Part shown: positions 34,769 to 44,231 of the stretch, piece after piece
How the letters are laid out: each line of letters opens with the position of its first letter
How positions within the stretch are numbered: the first letter of the stretch is position 1
Assembly (NCBI RefSeq): GCF_002115725.1
Contig: NZ_JFKD01000001.1
Span: forward strand, 333,938 to 397,937
Direction of reading: 5' to 3'
From: Marivita cryptomonadis
GTDB taxonomy: Bacteria; Pseudomonadota; Alphaproteobacteria; Rhodobacterales; Rhodobacteraceae
Length of the DNA: 64,000 nt
The notes under the pieces: generated by a model
The model's database searches: none
The model's input: the letters and a program-made list of their open reading frames with translations, nothing else
What the model was told of the DNA's origin: nothing
Made by a program: the position numbers and the translations under genes

Positions 34769-35836
34769 ATGACGATGTTCTCCGACATTCAAAAAGGCGA
34801 GCAAGTCTTGCCTCTCATCAGTATCGCCGGGCTCAGGTCGGGCTGTGAAAGCGAAGTCACTCGGATTTCACATGCAATCGGGAAAGCCTGCGAACAACAC
34901 GGATTTTTCCGAATCTGTGATCACGGAATACCGCTGGATCTGATCGACTCTGTCTACGCAACTGCGGAAAGGTTTTTCCTTCAATCCGAAGACGTGAAGA
35001 TGCGGTGTTACATCGGGGACAGCCCCAATCATCGGGGTTACGTGCCGTTTTCCGAAAAAGGCGATTACCCCGACGAGGTGCACCGCAGCTATGAAGCTTT
35101 CGACCTTGGGCTAGATCTGCCTCAGGATGATCCCGATTTCCTTGCGGGGAATCGTGTTCTTGGCCCGAACAACTGGCCGGAACTGGCGGGATTTCGTGAA
35201 ACTGTTGGTCGGTATTATGACGAGGTAGCGGCTCTGGGTCGGCTGATCAGCACGTCGCTGGAGCTTTATCTCGACCTGCCGGTGGGTGCGATGACCCAGC
35301 ATATGACAAAACCGATCTCGCAGCTTCGGCTGTTACACTATGTGCGAAAAGCAACGGTTAAGGACACAAAGTCCGTGAATATGGGGGCGCATACGGATTA
35401 CGAATGCCTGACGTTGTTGCACACCAGAAATCAGGGATTGCAGATCCTCGGTCAGGACGATGTCTGGATCGACGTTCCGGTGGATCCGACGGCGCTGGTC
35501 GTAAACATCGGTGACATGATGGAGGCGTGGACGAATGGGCGGCTTCGATCTACGCCTCACCGTGTGCTCAATCTCCGCCCCGAGCGCTTTTCGTTGCCCT
35601 ATTTCGTGGCCGCCAATCATGACACGATCATCCAGCCGTTTCCACAACTCGTCCCAAAAGGCGCGACGCCTGAGTACCAACCTTTTGCCGCAGGTGCGCA
35701 TTTGGAACGGATGCTTATTCGCGATTTTCCATATCTGAAAGCATTGATGGCCAAAGCCGCGGAAGCATGTGATCCTGGGGATGGACATCTCCAGATCGAA
35801 AACCCATTCGAGCAAAGACTAAAGAAAAACACCTGA
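34769..35836 (+). CDS. Isopenicillin-N-synthase-family Fe(II)/2-oxoglutarate oxygenase
   Basis: A 355-aa double-stranded beta-helix oxygenase; ATG after GGAGGAA. The N-terminal DIOX_N-like region (about 15-130) has GKACEQHGFFRICDHGI. The iron triad is His208 and Asp210 (MGAHTDYECL) and His264 (RSTPHRVLN), with Arg273 and Ser275 (ERFSLPYF) binding 2-oxoglutarate. Such enzymes hydroxylate, desaturate or cyclise small molecules, often amino acids or peptides. It is followed 7 bp later by a LysE-type exporter, so a modified amino acid is a plausible product. The substrate is unknown. Confidence 0.9.
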   Translation: MTMFSDIQKGEQVLPLISIAGLRSGCESEVTRISHAIGKACEQHGFFRICDHGIPLDLIDSVYATAERFFLQSEDVKMRCYIGDSPNHRGYVPFSEKGDYPDEVHRSYEAFDLGLDLPQDDPDFLAGNRVLGPNNWPELAGFRETVGRYYDEVAALGRLISTSLELYLDLPVGAMTQHMTKPISQLRLLHYVRKATVKDTKSVNMGAHTDYECLTLLHTRNQGLQILGQDDVWIDVPVDPTALVVNIGDMMEAWTNGRLRSTPHRVLNLRPERFSLPYFVAANHDTIIQPFPQLVPKGATPEYQPFAAGAHLERMLIRDFPYLKALMAKAAEACDPGDGHLQIENPFEQRLKKNT

Positions 35837-35843
35837 CCACCCA

Positions 35844-36488
35844 ATGCCAACTCTCGAAACGATGCTCACCGTGGCCCTTGCCGGGCTCGTTCTAAGTGCG
35901 ACGCCGGGGCCGTCGATGCTTTATGTCTTGTCCCGAAGCGCCGGGCAAAGCCGGAGGGCGGGGTATGCTTCGGCGCTGGGCTTGGGCCTTGGCGGCATTC
36001 TACTGGCGATTGCTACAGCCTTCGGCCTCGCAACGCTGTTTCGCCAGTTCGATTGGCTGATGACAGGCCTTCGGTTTCTCGGGTCGCTGTATCTGATCTA
36101 TCTGGGCTACGGGCTGATCCGCGATTCCTATGTCGCCCTCGATCTGACTGTCACTGACACGCCGACATTGCATCAATCCTTCGGGCAGATCGTGTGGCAG
36201 GGCATGTGGGTCGAATTGCTTAATCCGAAAACAGTATTGTTCTTCTCGTTATTTCTTCCGCCGTTTGTTGATCCAAGTCTCACAGGCCAAGCGTTACAAT
36301 TGCAATTGATCGTCTTGGGTGCCCTTGTCCCATTAACCGCAATTCCGTCGGATCTCGTGGTGGCGTGGCTTGGATCGACACTGTCGACCTCTGTGTCGGC
36401 CAACCCCGGTGTGCGCAAGCTGCTGTCGTGGGTCGGGGGGCTGGCCTTGGTCTTTATCGCACTGAACCTGCATTATGAAATCCTTTGA
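35844..36488 (+). CDS. LysE/RhtB-family amino-acid exporter
   Basis: A 214-aa inner-membrane protein with about six helices. LSATPGPSMLYVLSRSAGQS at the N-terminus and FLGSLYLIYLGYGLIRD are the LysE/RhtB signatures; VELLNPKTVLFFSLFLPPFV is the second conserved region. It exports amino acids or their derivatives using the proton gradient. It starts 7 bp after the oxygenase stop, clearly co-transcribed. Convergent with the BKACE gene (43-bp gap). Confidence 0.9.
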   Translation: MPTLETMLTVALAGLVLSATPGPSMLYVLSRSAGQSRRAGYASALGLGLGGILLAIATAFGLATLFRQFDWLMTGLRFLGSLYLIYLGYGLIRDSYVALDLTVTDTPTLHQSFGQIVWQGMWVELLNPKTVLFFSLFLPPFVDPSLTGQALQLQLIVLGALVPLTAIPSDLVVAWLGSTLSTSVSANPGVRKLLSWVGGLALVFIALNLHYEIL

Positions 36489-36531
36489 GGACGTGCGTTG
36501 AACCGTCCAGACCCCCTGCATTCCAAGGCCA

Positions 36532-37311
36532 TCACAACAACAGGTTTTGTTGGGTCAATTGCGTGCAGAGGTCCACGACTTTCTCTCGATTGTCCTTCGC
36601 CACAGACCCGTTGCTGAGCAGTCGGGAATTCTCGAAACCGACGCGGCATTTTCCACCTCTGCGGGCGGCTTCAACCAAGCACGCCGGTTCTGCCGCTCCA
36701 AACGCGCAAACGGCCCAGTCGGGTGTCAGATTTTGATCCTTCAGCCACGTGAGGAACGGCAGCATTTCGTTTGGCGAAGACGCGCCTGTTTGGCTGTAAC
36801 GACCAAGAACAAAGATCATTTGCAGTTTGGGGTCGGAGAGGCGCGTCCGCGGCAGTATCTCTGAGAGACGCTGACAATCCTCGACATCAAAAAGAATATG
36901 TTGAACCGCGATCTTGCGATCCTCACATTCGGCGTAGAACGCGCGGGCGGTCTCCAACCCGGCTTCGCCGATTTCGCGCACCGCCGCGGACACCATGTCA
37001 GCCCCCGAGTTCAGGGCAACCTCCATTTGGACATCCGGCTGGTAGACCCCTGCCGCCTCGGTCGTGATCTGGAGGGCCATGTCTGGTACAGCACGCCTCA
37101 GATCAGACAGCAGATCGCGGTAGACGGCCGCATCAAGCAGATGTGACCCGTCTTCATCCCGGATATGAGCGTGAAGCCCATCCGCGCCGACCTCGAAACA
37201 GCTTTTTGCAACTGTCACGACTTCGTCGATGGTGAGCGGCAATGCGGGATGGTCTGCTTTCGACAGGCGCGCGCCGCTTGGGGCGACCATTATTTTCGGA
37301 AGCGGTCTCAT
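36532..37311 (-). CDS. BKACE (DUF849) beta-keto acid cleavage enzyme
   Basis: A 259-aa TIM-barrel enzyme. The zinc-binding motif His47-x-His49 with Arg51 (GLHAHIRDEDG), TTEAAGVYQPD, and the C-terminal Glu in VGFENS are those of the beta-keto acid cleavage family (DUF849, PF05853). Members condense a beta-keto acid with acetyl-CoA to give acetoacetate and a CoA ester; the founding member Kce acts on 3-keto-5-aminohexanoate in lysine fermentation. It is a little shorter than typical (270-310). It lies 37 bp downstream of a class III aminotransferase that could supply a beta-keto acid. Confidence 0.86.
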   Translation of the reverse strand: MRPLPKIMVAPSGARLSKADHPALPLTIDEVVTVAKSCFEVGADGLHAHIRDEDGSHLLDAAVYRDLLSDLRRAVPDMALQITTEAAGVYQPDVQMEVALNSGADMVSAAVREIGEAGLETARAFYAECEDRKIAVQHILFDVEDCQRLSEILPRTRLSDPKLQMIFVLGRYSQTGASSPNEMLPFLTWLKDQNLTPDWAVCAFGAAEPACLVEAARRGGKCRVGFENSRLLSNGSVAKDNREKVVDLCTQLTQQNLLL

Positions 37312-37348
37312 CGCACGTCCGAGGGTCGTGCCAAAAGGTGGCGGCCTG

Positions 37349-38716
37349 TCATGTGGTCAACTCTGCCTGGAACGCATCTAGGCTTTTCTCGACTGCTGAC
37401 AGGATTTCGGTGATCTGAGCAGGCGTGATGATCATTGGCGGGCAGAAGGCCATGGCGTCCGTCATGTTGCGCGAGATCAGGCCGTTTTTCAGGAAATGAG
37501 CACCAAGCCCTGCACCCAGTTTGCCCGGTGCGAACTCTTCGGCGCGGCCGTCGGGGGCCACGATTTCCAGGGCTGCGATCAAGCCAACGCCGCGTGCCTC
37601 ACCCACCAGCGGGTGGCCGGTGAACTTGGCCAGACCTGCCTGCAATTCCGCGCCCCGTTCGGCCGCGTTCGCCACCAGATCGCGCTCTTCGATGATCTTG
37701 AGGTTCTCCAGCGCCACCGCCGCACCCACCGGATGCGCGCCGCCGGTATAGCCGTGACCCAGCACGCCAATGCGGCCGGATTCGTCGGCGATGGGGGCGT
37801 AGACCTCTTCCGTCATCATGAAGGCCGAGAATGGGAAATAGGATGACGTGATCTGCTTGGACATGGTCATGATGTCCGGCTTGATCTGGAAAGTGTCACA
37901 GCCGAACATCTTGCCGGTGCGGCCAAACCCACAAATCACCTCGTCGGCGATCAGCAGGATGTCGTACTGGCCCAGCACCTTCTGGATTTTCTCCCAATAG
38001 GTTTTGGGCGGCACGACAACCCCACCCGCGCCCATCACCGGTTCGGCGATGAAGGCGGCAATCGTGTCGGGCCCTTCGGCCTGGATCATCGCGTCGAGGT
38101 CCTCGGCGCAGCGGGTGGCGAATTGTTCTTCGCTCTCGCCGTCGCGCCCTTCGCGCCAGTAATGCGGGCAGGTGGTGTGCAGCACGCCGGGCAGCGGCAG
38201 GTCGAAGGATTTGTGGTTGTACGGCAGCCCGGTCATCGACGCGGATGCAATCGTCACCCCGTGATAGCCGCGCATGCGCGAAATCACTTTCTTCTTCTCG
38301 GGCTTGCCGAGGCTGTTGGAGCGATACCACAGCATCTTGAGGATCGTGTCATTCGCTTCGGACCCGGAATTGGTGAAGAACACCTTGCTCATCGGGACCG
38401 GCGCCATGCCGATCAGCTTTTCCGCCAGATCGATCGCCGGCCCGTGCGAACGGTGCGCGAAATTGTGATAGTAGGGCAGCTTGCTCATCTGCCGGGTTGC
38501 GGCGTCGATCAGACGCTGTTCATTAAAACCGACAGCCACGCTCCACAGGCCGGACATGCCTTCGATGTATTTGTTGCCGTGGGTGTCGAACACATGAACC
38601 CCCTCGCCCCGATCCATGATCAGCGGCCCGTTCTGCTCGTGCAAGCGGGCATTGGTGTAGCTGTGGAAGTGGTACGCGATATCGCGGGCTTCGTCGGAAT
38701 TCGGGCGCAGGTCCAT
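37349..38716 (-). CDS. Class III (omega-type) aminotransferase
   Basis: A 455-aa PLP enzyme; start ATG at 38716 (MDLRPNSDEA), with another ATG three codons upstream at 38725. Motifs: FFTNSGSEANDTILKM, MRGYHGVTIASASMTG, Asp258 in LLIADEVICGFGRTG binding the pyridine nitrogen, and the PLP lysine Lys287 in IMTMSKQITSSYFP. The sequence resembles omega-amino acid/diamine:pyruvate aminotransferases. Candidate substrates are beta-alanine, putrescine, taurine or beta-amino acids. The downstream BKACE gene makes a beta-amino acid substrate attractive, but this is inference. Confidence 0.9.
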   Translation of the reverse strand: MDLRPNSDEARDIAYHFHSYTNARLHEQNGPLIMDRGEGVHVFDTHGNKYIEGMSGLWSVAVGFNEQRLIDAATRQMSKLPYYHNFAHRSHGPAIDLAEKLIGMAPVPMSKVFFTNSGSEANDTILKMLWYRSNSLGKPEKKKVISRMRGYHGVTIASASMTGLPYNHKSFDLPLPGVLHTTCPHYWREGRDGESEEQFATRCAEDLDAMIQAEGPDTIAAFIAEPVMGAGGVVVPPKTYWEKIQKVLGQYDILLIADEVICGFGRTGKMFGCDTFQIKPDIMTMSKQITSSYFPFSAFMMTEEVYAPIADESGRIGVLGHGYTGGAHPVGAAVALENLKIIEERDLVANAAERGAELQAGLAKFTGHPLVGEARGVGLIAALEIVAPDGRAEEFAPGKLGAGLGAHFLKNGLISRNMTDAMAFCPPMIITPAQITEILSAVEKSLDAFQAELTT

Positions 38717-38725
38717 GGGGCACAT

Positions 38726-39077
38726 CTTTCGAACTGTCGGTGAGTCTCAACCAACAGCTAAAGCGTTCCAGACTGGCGTGGCAAGGGGGCAGGGGTCATG
38801 CTAGCCCTGACAGGCCACCCCGGACCAATAAGTGGCAGCTTGCAAGAAAACCTATTTCGACAAACGCCATTGGGGACGCAAGCCCAGGTTCAATTGTCGT
38901 GACGGCGCGCCAATGCAACATCCCGAACAGCCGGAACGCGCGATGGGCCACTGACGGTGCTCATTTAACAGGGCGGATATCTTGGCCGCCTCTGCGCAAT
39001 GCTGCCGAGGCGTTCCTGACAGCGTTCGAACCACCATCCGCGACTGATCCCGCGCGGGGATGTTGCTTGTGGGTGCG
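38726..39077. other. 352-bp gene-free stretch between aminotransferase and tex
   Basis: Short open frames occur on both strands, but none has a ribosome site or a recognisable sequence. It should hold the aminotransferase promoter (its right-hand neighbour tex ends here). I see no convincing motif. Confidence 0.5.
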
Positions 39078-41405
39078 TCAGGTTTTGCCCTTAAGAGCAT
39101 CCCGGAGCGCATCGGCAAGGGCGCCTTGACCACCGCCCCCTGTGTCCGTTTTCGTATTTGGCCGTGGTTTTTTAGGGGTGTGGTTCTGTGCCTTCTGGCC
39201 AGATGGGCTTTTGTCTCGGACGTTTTGGGATGTGTCTGGGGCGTCTTTTCGCATGCTCAAACCAATGCGCTTGCGTGCGACGTCGACCTCAACCACGCGA
39301 ACCTTGACGACATCCCCGGCTTTCACCACCTCATGCGGGTCCTTGACGAACCGGTCGGCCAGTTGGCTGACATGCACCAAGCCGTCCTGATGAACACCGA
39401 TATCGATGAAGGCTCCGAAAGCGGCGACGTTGGTGACCGTTCCTTCCAATAACATTCCGGGGCGCAGGTCCTTGATGTTGTCGATTCCATCGGCAAAGCG
39501 CGCGGTGACGAAATCGGGGCGCGGATCGCGGCCGGGCTTTTCAAGCTCTGATAAAATATCGCGGACCGTGGGGATGCCGAAACGTTCATTAACGAAGTCT
39601 TCGGCGCGCAGGCTGCTGAGGGTTTCCGGCGTGCCCATGATCGCTCGGAAGTCGCGCCCACAGGCTTGCACGATGCGGCGTGCCACGTCGTAGGCCTCGG
39701 GGTGCACCGATGTCGCATCCAACGGCTCTGAGCTGTCCCGAAGCCGCAGGAACCCGGCGCATTGCTCAAACGCCTTTGGGCCAAGCCCAGGAACCTTGAG
39801 CAACGCTTTGCGGGATGCAAAACGGCCCTGTGCATCGCGATGTGTGACGATTGCGTTGGCCAGCGATGGGCCAACACCCGCCACGCGCGCCAGAAGCGGC
39901 GCTGAGGCCATGTTCAGGTCGACGCCAACAGCGTTCACGGCGTCTTCGACCACCGCGTCAAGCGCCTGCGCCAGCCGCCGTTGATCGACGTCATGTTGAT
40001 ATTGCCCCACCCCTATGGATTGCGGTGTGATCTTTACCAATTCGGCCAGTGGGTCTTGCAAGCGGCGTGCAATGGAAACCGCGCCGCGCAGGGACACATC
40101 GAGGTCAGGGAATTCCTGTGCCGCCAGTTCCGACGCGGAGTACACCGAAGCCCCGGCCTCTGACACGATCACGCTGGCGGGACGCGATACACCCTGAGGC
40201 ATTTGCTTGATCGTCTCTGCGACAAGCCGTTCTGTCTCGCGGCTTGCAGTGCCGTTGCCGATCGCGACCAGTTCGATGCCGTGGCGTTGGATCATGGAAG
40301 ATATGGCGGACTGCGATCCGGTCACATCCATACGTGGCTGGAAGGGATAAAGTGTTGCGGTTTCCAACAGTTTGCCCGTTGCATCGACCACTGCAGCCTT
40401 GACCCCGGTGCGAATGCCGGGATCAAGCCCAAGTGTCGGGCGCGGTCCGGCGGGTGCTGCCAGCAGAAGATCGCGCAGGTTTCGCGCAAAGACGGAAATG
40501 GCCTCTTCATGGGCGCGTTTGCGTAGGTCGCTCATCAGATCGACATACATCGTAAGGCTGAGCTTGACGCGCCATGTCCAATCCGCCGCCGCTCGGAGCC
40601 ACGTGTCTGCCGGGCCGGTGCCGGAGATCCCTATGGCCGCAGCAATGATCCCGATTGCGCGGGGCATGTCGGTTTCTGCGTCTGGTGCAATGTCGATGGC
40701 GACGATTTCTTCCTTGGCGGCGCGGAGAATGGCCAAAGCGCGATGGCCTGGGATGGTTGCCCATTTTTCGCGATGGTCGAAATAATCTGAGAATTTTGCG
40801 CCGGCATCTTCTTTTCCGGGTTGCACACGCGCGGTGATCAAGGCGGTCTCGTGCATGAATGACCGCAGTCGGCCCAGAAGATCGGCGTTTTCACTGAGGT
40901 CTTCCGCGAGAATATCGCGGGCACCGGCCAAGGCCTCTTTCGCCGTGGGAACGGCCTCGGTCAGATACGTGGTGGCCAGGTCTTCGGGCGCGGCGGACCG
41001 TGTGTTCAAAATGGCGCTGAGAAGTGGCTCCAAACCGTTCTCGCGGGCAATCATCGCTTTGGTGCGGCGCTTGGGTTTGAAGGGCAGGTAAATGTCCTCC
41101 AGCACTGCTTTTGTGTCAGCCCTTGCGATGGCTTTGGTCAAGGCATCGGTCAGCTTGCCCTGATCCTTGATCGAATTGAGGATCGTCTCGCGACGGGCTT
41201 CCAACTCGCGCAGATAGACCAAACGATCCGCCAATGTGCGCAATTGCGTGTCGTCCAGACCACCGGTTGCTTCCTTGCGATACCGCGCCACAAAGGGAAC
41301 AGTGGCACCTCCATCCAAAAGGCTGACGGCGGCGGTGACCTGATCCGGTCGGGCGTCGATGTCAGCGGCGATGATGCGCGAAATACGGTCAGAGCTCTGG
41401 CTCAC
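39078..41405 (-). CDS. tex: Transcription accessory protein Tex
   Basis: A 775-aa RNA-binding protein. The GTG at 41405 follows AGAGGA with 8-nt spacing. An N-terminal helical Tex domain (DGGATVPFVARYRKEATGGL) is followed by a YqgF/RNase H-like domain (about 325-450; LGLDPGIRTGVKAAVVDATG), tandem helix-hairpin-helix motifs (about 495-600; GVGPSLANAIVTHRD) and a C-terminal S1 domain (about 645-715; GMLLEGTVTNVAAFGAFIDI). A basic, proline-rich tail ends the protein. Tex is a conserved cytoplasmic factor that affects transcription and transcript stability. Monocistronic. Confidence 0.96.
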   Translation of the reverse strand: MSQSSDRISRIIAADIDARPDQVTAAVSLLDGGATVPFVARYRKEATGGLDDTQLRTLADRLVYLRELEARRETILNSIKDQGKLTDALTKAIARADTKAVLEDIYLPFKPKRRTKAMIARENGLEPLLSAILNTRSAAPEDLATTYLTEAVPTAKEALAGARDILAEDLSENADLLGRLRSFMHETALITARVQPGKEDAGAKFSDYFDHREKWATIPGHRALAILRAAKEEIVAIDIAPDAETDMPRAIGIIAAAIGISGTGPADTWLRAAADWTWRVKLSLTMYVDLMSDLRKRAHEEAISVFARNLRDLLLAAPAGPRPTLGLDPGIRTGVKAAVVDATGKLLETATLYPFQPRMDVTGSQSAISSMIQRHGIELVAIGNGTASRETERLVAETIKQMPQGVSRPASVIVSEAGASVYSASELAAQEFPDLDVSLRGAVSIARRLQDPLAELVKITPQSIGVGQYQHDVDQRRLAQALDAVVEDAVNAVGVDLNMASAPLLARVAGVGPSLANAIVTHRDAQGRFASRKALLKVPGLGPKAFEQCAGFLRLRDSSEPLDATSVHPEAYDVARRIVQACGRDFRAIMGTPETLSSLRAEDFVNERFGIPTVRDILSELEKPGRDPRPDFVTARFADGIDNIKDLRPGMLLEGTVTNVAAFGAFIDIGVHQDGLVHVSQLADRFVKDPHEVVKAGDVVKVRVVEVDVARKRIGLSMRKDAPDTSQNVRDKSPSGQKAQNHTPKKPRPNTKTDTGGGGQGALADALRDALKGKT

Positions 41406-41724
41406 GTCACGTGTCCTCTGATGTTGTTGGTCTGTCTTGATAGCCAGCGTGTTTGCCAGAGGAAAGAGGTGTTTGCCATGTCCGCGCCTTTCATCATCAT
41501 GCCGCCTTGTTCCTGAGTTTCAGCTTGCACCGGGCGTGATCTTGCCGTTGTTATCGCTAACGGGGGTTGGACAGGCACCGTATGATTGCAACTATATTGG
41601 CTCGAGGTTGCATTGGGCGAAACTGGGCGGATGGCTTTCAGCATGGCTGTTTGAATGGCGACGAAACCCTTGGGCATTACTGGTTTCTTAAGCCCAGTCT
41701 GCGCTGCAACGAAGGAACACAGGT
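41406..41724. other. 319-bp gene-free stretch between tex and D-lyxose isomerase
   Basis: Divergent spacer that must hold both promoters. A 48-codon frame (41582-41728) overlaps the next ATG but has no ribosome site or family resemblance. I see no other structure I can support. Confidence 0.45.
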
Positions 41725-42408
41725 ATGAAACGATCGCGCATCAATGAAATCATCGCGGATGCAGATGAGATGATCCGATCCCATGGCTTTAGCCTGCCGC
41801 CATTTGCCTATTGGACACCGGACGAATTCCGGGCCAGAGCAGCAGAGGCGCAGCATGTGATTGATACACGCTGCGGCTGGGACATTACTGATTACGGGGC
41901 AGGACGGTACGCCGAGCTGGGCCTTTTCCTGTTTACCCTGCGCAATGGCATCTTGTCAGACCTGCAGCGCGGCGGGGGGATGTGCTACGCTGAAAAGCTG
42001 CTGATTTCTCAGCAGGATCAGTTGTCTCCGATGCACACGCACGTGATCAAGGCCGAGGACATCATCAACCGAGGCGGCGCAACACTGGTGATCGAATTGT
42101 TCGGATCGGACGATGCAGGCGGATTTGCCGAAGATCGCGGCGGCGTCGTGTGGTGCGATGGTATTCGTCTGGACTATGCGCCGGGCCAGAAGCTCCGCCT
42201 CGCGCCGGGTGAAAGCGTGACACTCCGTCCGGGAGATTGGCACGCGTTCTGGGGGGAAGGTGGCGATGTGTTGATCGGAGAAGTTTCGACCGTGAACGAT
42301 GACGAGACCGACAATATCTTTCGCGAACCGATCGGCCGTTTCTCTACAATCGAAGAGGACACGGCACCGACCCATCTTCTTGTCAGTGATTACGCGGCGG
42401 CGTTTTAA
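41725..42408 (+). CDS. D-lyxose ketol-isomerase family cupin
   Basis: A 227-aa cupin. AEKLLISQQDQLSPMHTHVI with His104 and His106, Glu111, and a distal His173 in RPGDWHAFWG form the Mn(II) site of D-lyxose/D-mannose isomerases, which convert D-lyxose to D-xylulose or D-mannose to D-fructose. The AGGxH-type loop and the length fit the family (~225-230). It has no neighbouring sugar transporter or kinase, so the physiological sugar is open. Start after AAGGAAC. Confidence 0.85.
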   Translation: MKRSRINEIIADADEMIRSHGFSLPPFAYWTPDEFRARAAEAQHVIDTRCGWDITDYGAGRYAELGLFLFTLRNGILSDLQRGGGMCYAEKLLISQQDQLSPMHTHVIKAEDIINRGGATLVIELFGSDDAGGFAEDRGGVVWCDGIRLDYAPGQKLRLAPGESVTLRPGDWHAFWGEGGDVLIGEVSTVNDDETDNIFREPIGRFSTIEEDTAPTHLLVSDYAAAF

Positions 42409-42645
42409 AGCGTTCCCGCAGCTAAAGCCGTGAGGTGCCGTTGCATAGGGGGCTGACAGGTCCGGATCGCTTTGTGGAATTCGGGAATGGCCAGTTTGCA
42501 AAGGAAACCGATTGGCCCCGAATGTGTTTTTCCGAATGACAAGAGTATCTTGGACTCTGTGATTTGCGCGCGATAAACAAGAGGAGCTGCCTTGTTGGTC
42601 GTGCTGGACGGAGTGTCCACGACACAGGAGCGGCGAGGAAAGCAC

Positions 42646-44067
42646 ATGACTGACAAACATCAGGTCCACGGGCGTATTGATGGGCCGATCGTTATGATCG
42701 GCTTTGGTTCGATCGGAAAAGGCACATGGCCACTGATCGAGCGGCATTTCGAATATGATGCAGATAAATTCATCGTCATCGAACCGGATGCGGGTAAGGC
42801 CAATTTCCTGCGGCAGCACAAGATCCGCCATCTGCAGCTTGCCCTAACACCCGACAACTATCGCGAGGTGCTGGGGGGGATTTTTGCCGAGGGCAAAGGG
42901 TTCTGCGTTAACCTTTCGGTCGATACGTCGTCTTTGGATCTCATGAAATTCTGCCGTGAACTGGGTGTGCTTTATATCGACACGGTGGTTGAGCCGTGGG
43001 CCGGGTATTATTTCGACACCGCCGACAATGCAGCACGCACCAATTATGCCCTGCGGCAAGCGGTGCAGAACGAAAAGGTGGCCAATCCCGGTGGTCCGAC
43101 TGCGGTGAGCTGCTGTGGGGCTAACCCCGGCATGGTGTCATGGTTCGTGAAGGAGGCATTGCTTACCCTTGCCAAGGATACGGGGCGTGAAGTGCCAGCG
43201 CCCAAAGACCGATCGGGTTGGGCGACGCTGATGCAGTCGCTGGGTGTGAAAGGTGTCCATATCGCAGAGCGAGATACCCAAGCGCGCCGTCAACCGCGAC
43301 CGCGCAACGTGTTCGTCAATACATGGTCTGTCGAAGGGTTCATTGCCGAAGGTTTTCAACCCGCCGAACTAGGGTGGGGCACGCACGAAACATGGTTTCC
43401 GGAGAACGGGTATTCCTATGACACAGGGTGTCAGGCGGCGATCTGGTTGGACCGTCCCGGAGCGATCACTCGGGTGCATACATGGTGCCCGACACCGGGA
43501 CCGCAATTCGGGTTCCTTGTGACGCACAATGAGGCGATCTCGATTTCCGACTATTACACGGTCGGTGATGCGGCTGCGCCCGACTACCGTCCGACCTGTC
43601 ATTATGCATATCATCCTTGCGACGATGCGGTGTTGTCCCTGCACGAGATGTTCGGGTCGGGCAAACAGCAAACGATCCATCACATCCTGACCGAAGACGA
43701 AATCGTCGAAGGCATCGACGAACTTGGTGTGCTTCTTTTCGGGCACGAAAAGAACGCGATGTGGTACGGGTCTCGGTTGTCCAACGCGGAAACGCGTGAT
43801 CTGGCACCCTATCAGAATGCCACCGGCTTACAGGTGACTTCGGCGGTTCTTGCCGGAATGGTCTGGGCACTGGAAAACCCCGAAGCGGGAATTGTGGAAG
43901 CCGATGAGATGGATCACGCACGCTGTCTTGATGTGCAGCGCCCTTACCTTGGTCCTGTAGAGGCGCATTACACTGATTGGACACCGTTGCAGGATCGGTG
44001 GGAACACTTCCCCGAAGATATCGACGAACGCGACCCGTGGTTGTTCAGAAATGTTTTGGCAAGCTGA
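42646..44067 (+). CDS. hss: Homospermidine synthase
   Basis: A 473-aa NAD-dependent enzyme; ATG at 42646 after GAGGAAAGCAC (the frame is open 18 codons upstream). The Rossmann motif IVMIGFGSIGKGTWPLIERH opens the protein. SCCGANPGMVSWFVKEALL and NTWSVEGFIAEGFQPAELGW are typical of bacterial Hss, and the C-terminal two-thirds carry the active site. It joins putrescine units to homospermidine, the main triamine of many alphaproteobacteria. Lone gene. Confidence 0.95.
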   Translation: MTDKHQVHGRIDGPIVMIGFGSIGKGTWPLIERHFEYDADKFIVIEPDAGKANFLRQHKIRHLQLALTPDNYREVLGGIFAEGKGFCVNLSVDTSSLDLMKFCRELGVLYIDTVVEPWAGYYFDTADNAARTNYALRQAVQNEKVANPGGPTAVSCCGANPGMVSWFVKEALLTLAKDTGREVPAPKDRSGWATLMQSLGVKGVHIAERDTQARRQPRPRNVFVNTWSVEGFIAEGFQPAELGWGTHETWFPENGYSYDTGCQAAIWLDRPGAITRVHTWCPTPGPQFGFLVTHNEAISISDYYTVGDAAAPDYRPTCHYAYHPCDDAVLSLHEMFGSGKQQTIHHILTEDEIVEGIDELGVLLFGHEKNAMWYGSRLSNAETRDLAPYQNATGLQVTSAVLAGMVWALENPEAGIVEADEMDHARCLDVQRPYLGPVEAHYTDWTPLQDRWEHFPEDIDERDPWLFRNVLAS

Positions 44068-44231
44068 TCCATGGGCAATGCCATCTGTCCAAACGGCGTG
44101 ACCTGAGGTGAAGGCTTTGATGCGCAAACGGATAAATCTCCTTAAGGATGCAATTTTGCTATACACACCACTTTTGCGAGGTTACCCATGACCGTGGGTG
44201 TGGGCGAAAGCTGTAACTACTGGACGGCGAG

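Noticed and set aside
38852..39133. A 93-codon minus-strand frame in the aminotransferase-tex gap
   Set aside because: It overlaps the tex 3' end out of frame and has no start signal. I looked for transposase remnants here and saw none.
41582..41728. A 48-codon frame whose stop overlaps the D-lyxose isomerase ATG as ATGA
   Set aside because: No ribosome site and no convincing protein features. The overlap is suggestive of coupling but can arise by chance.
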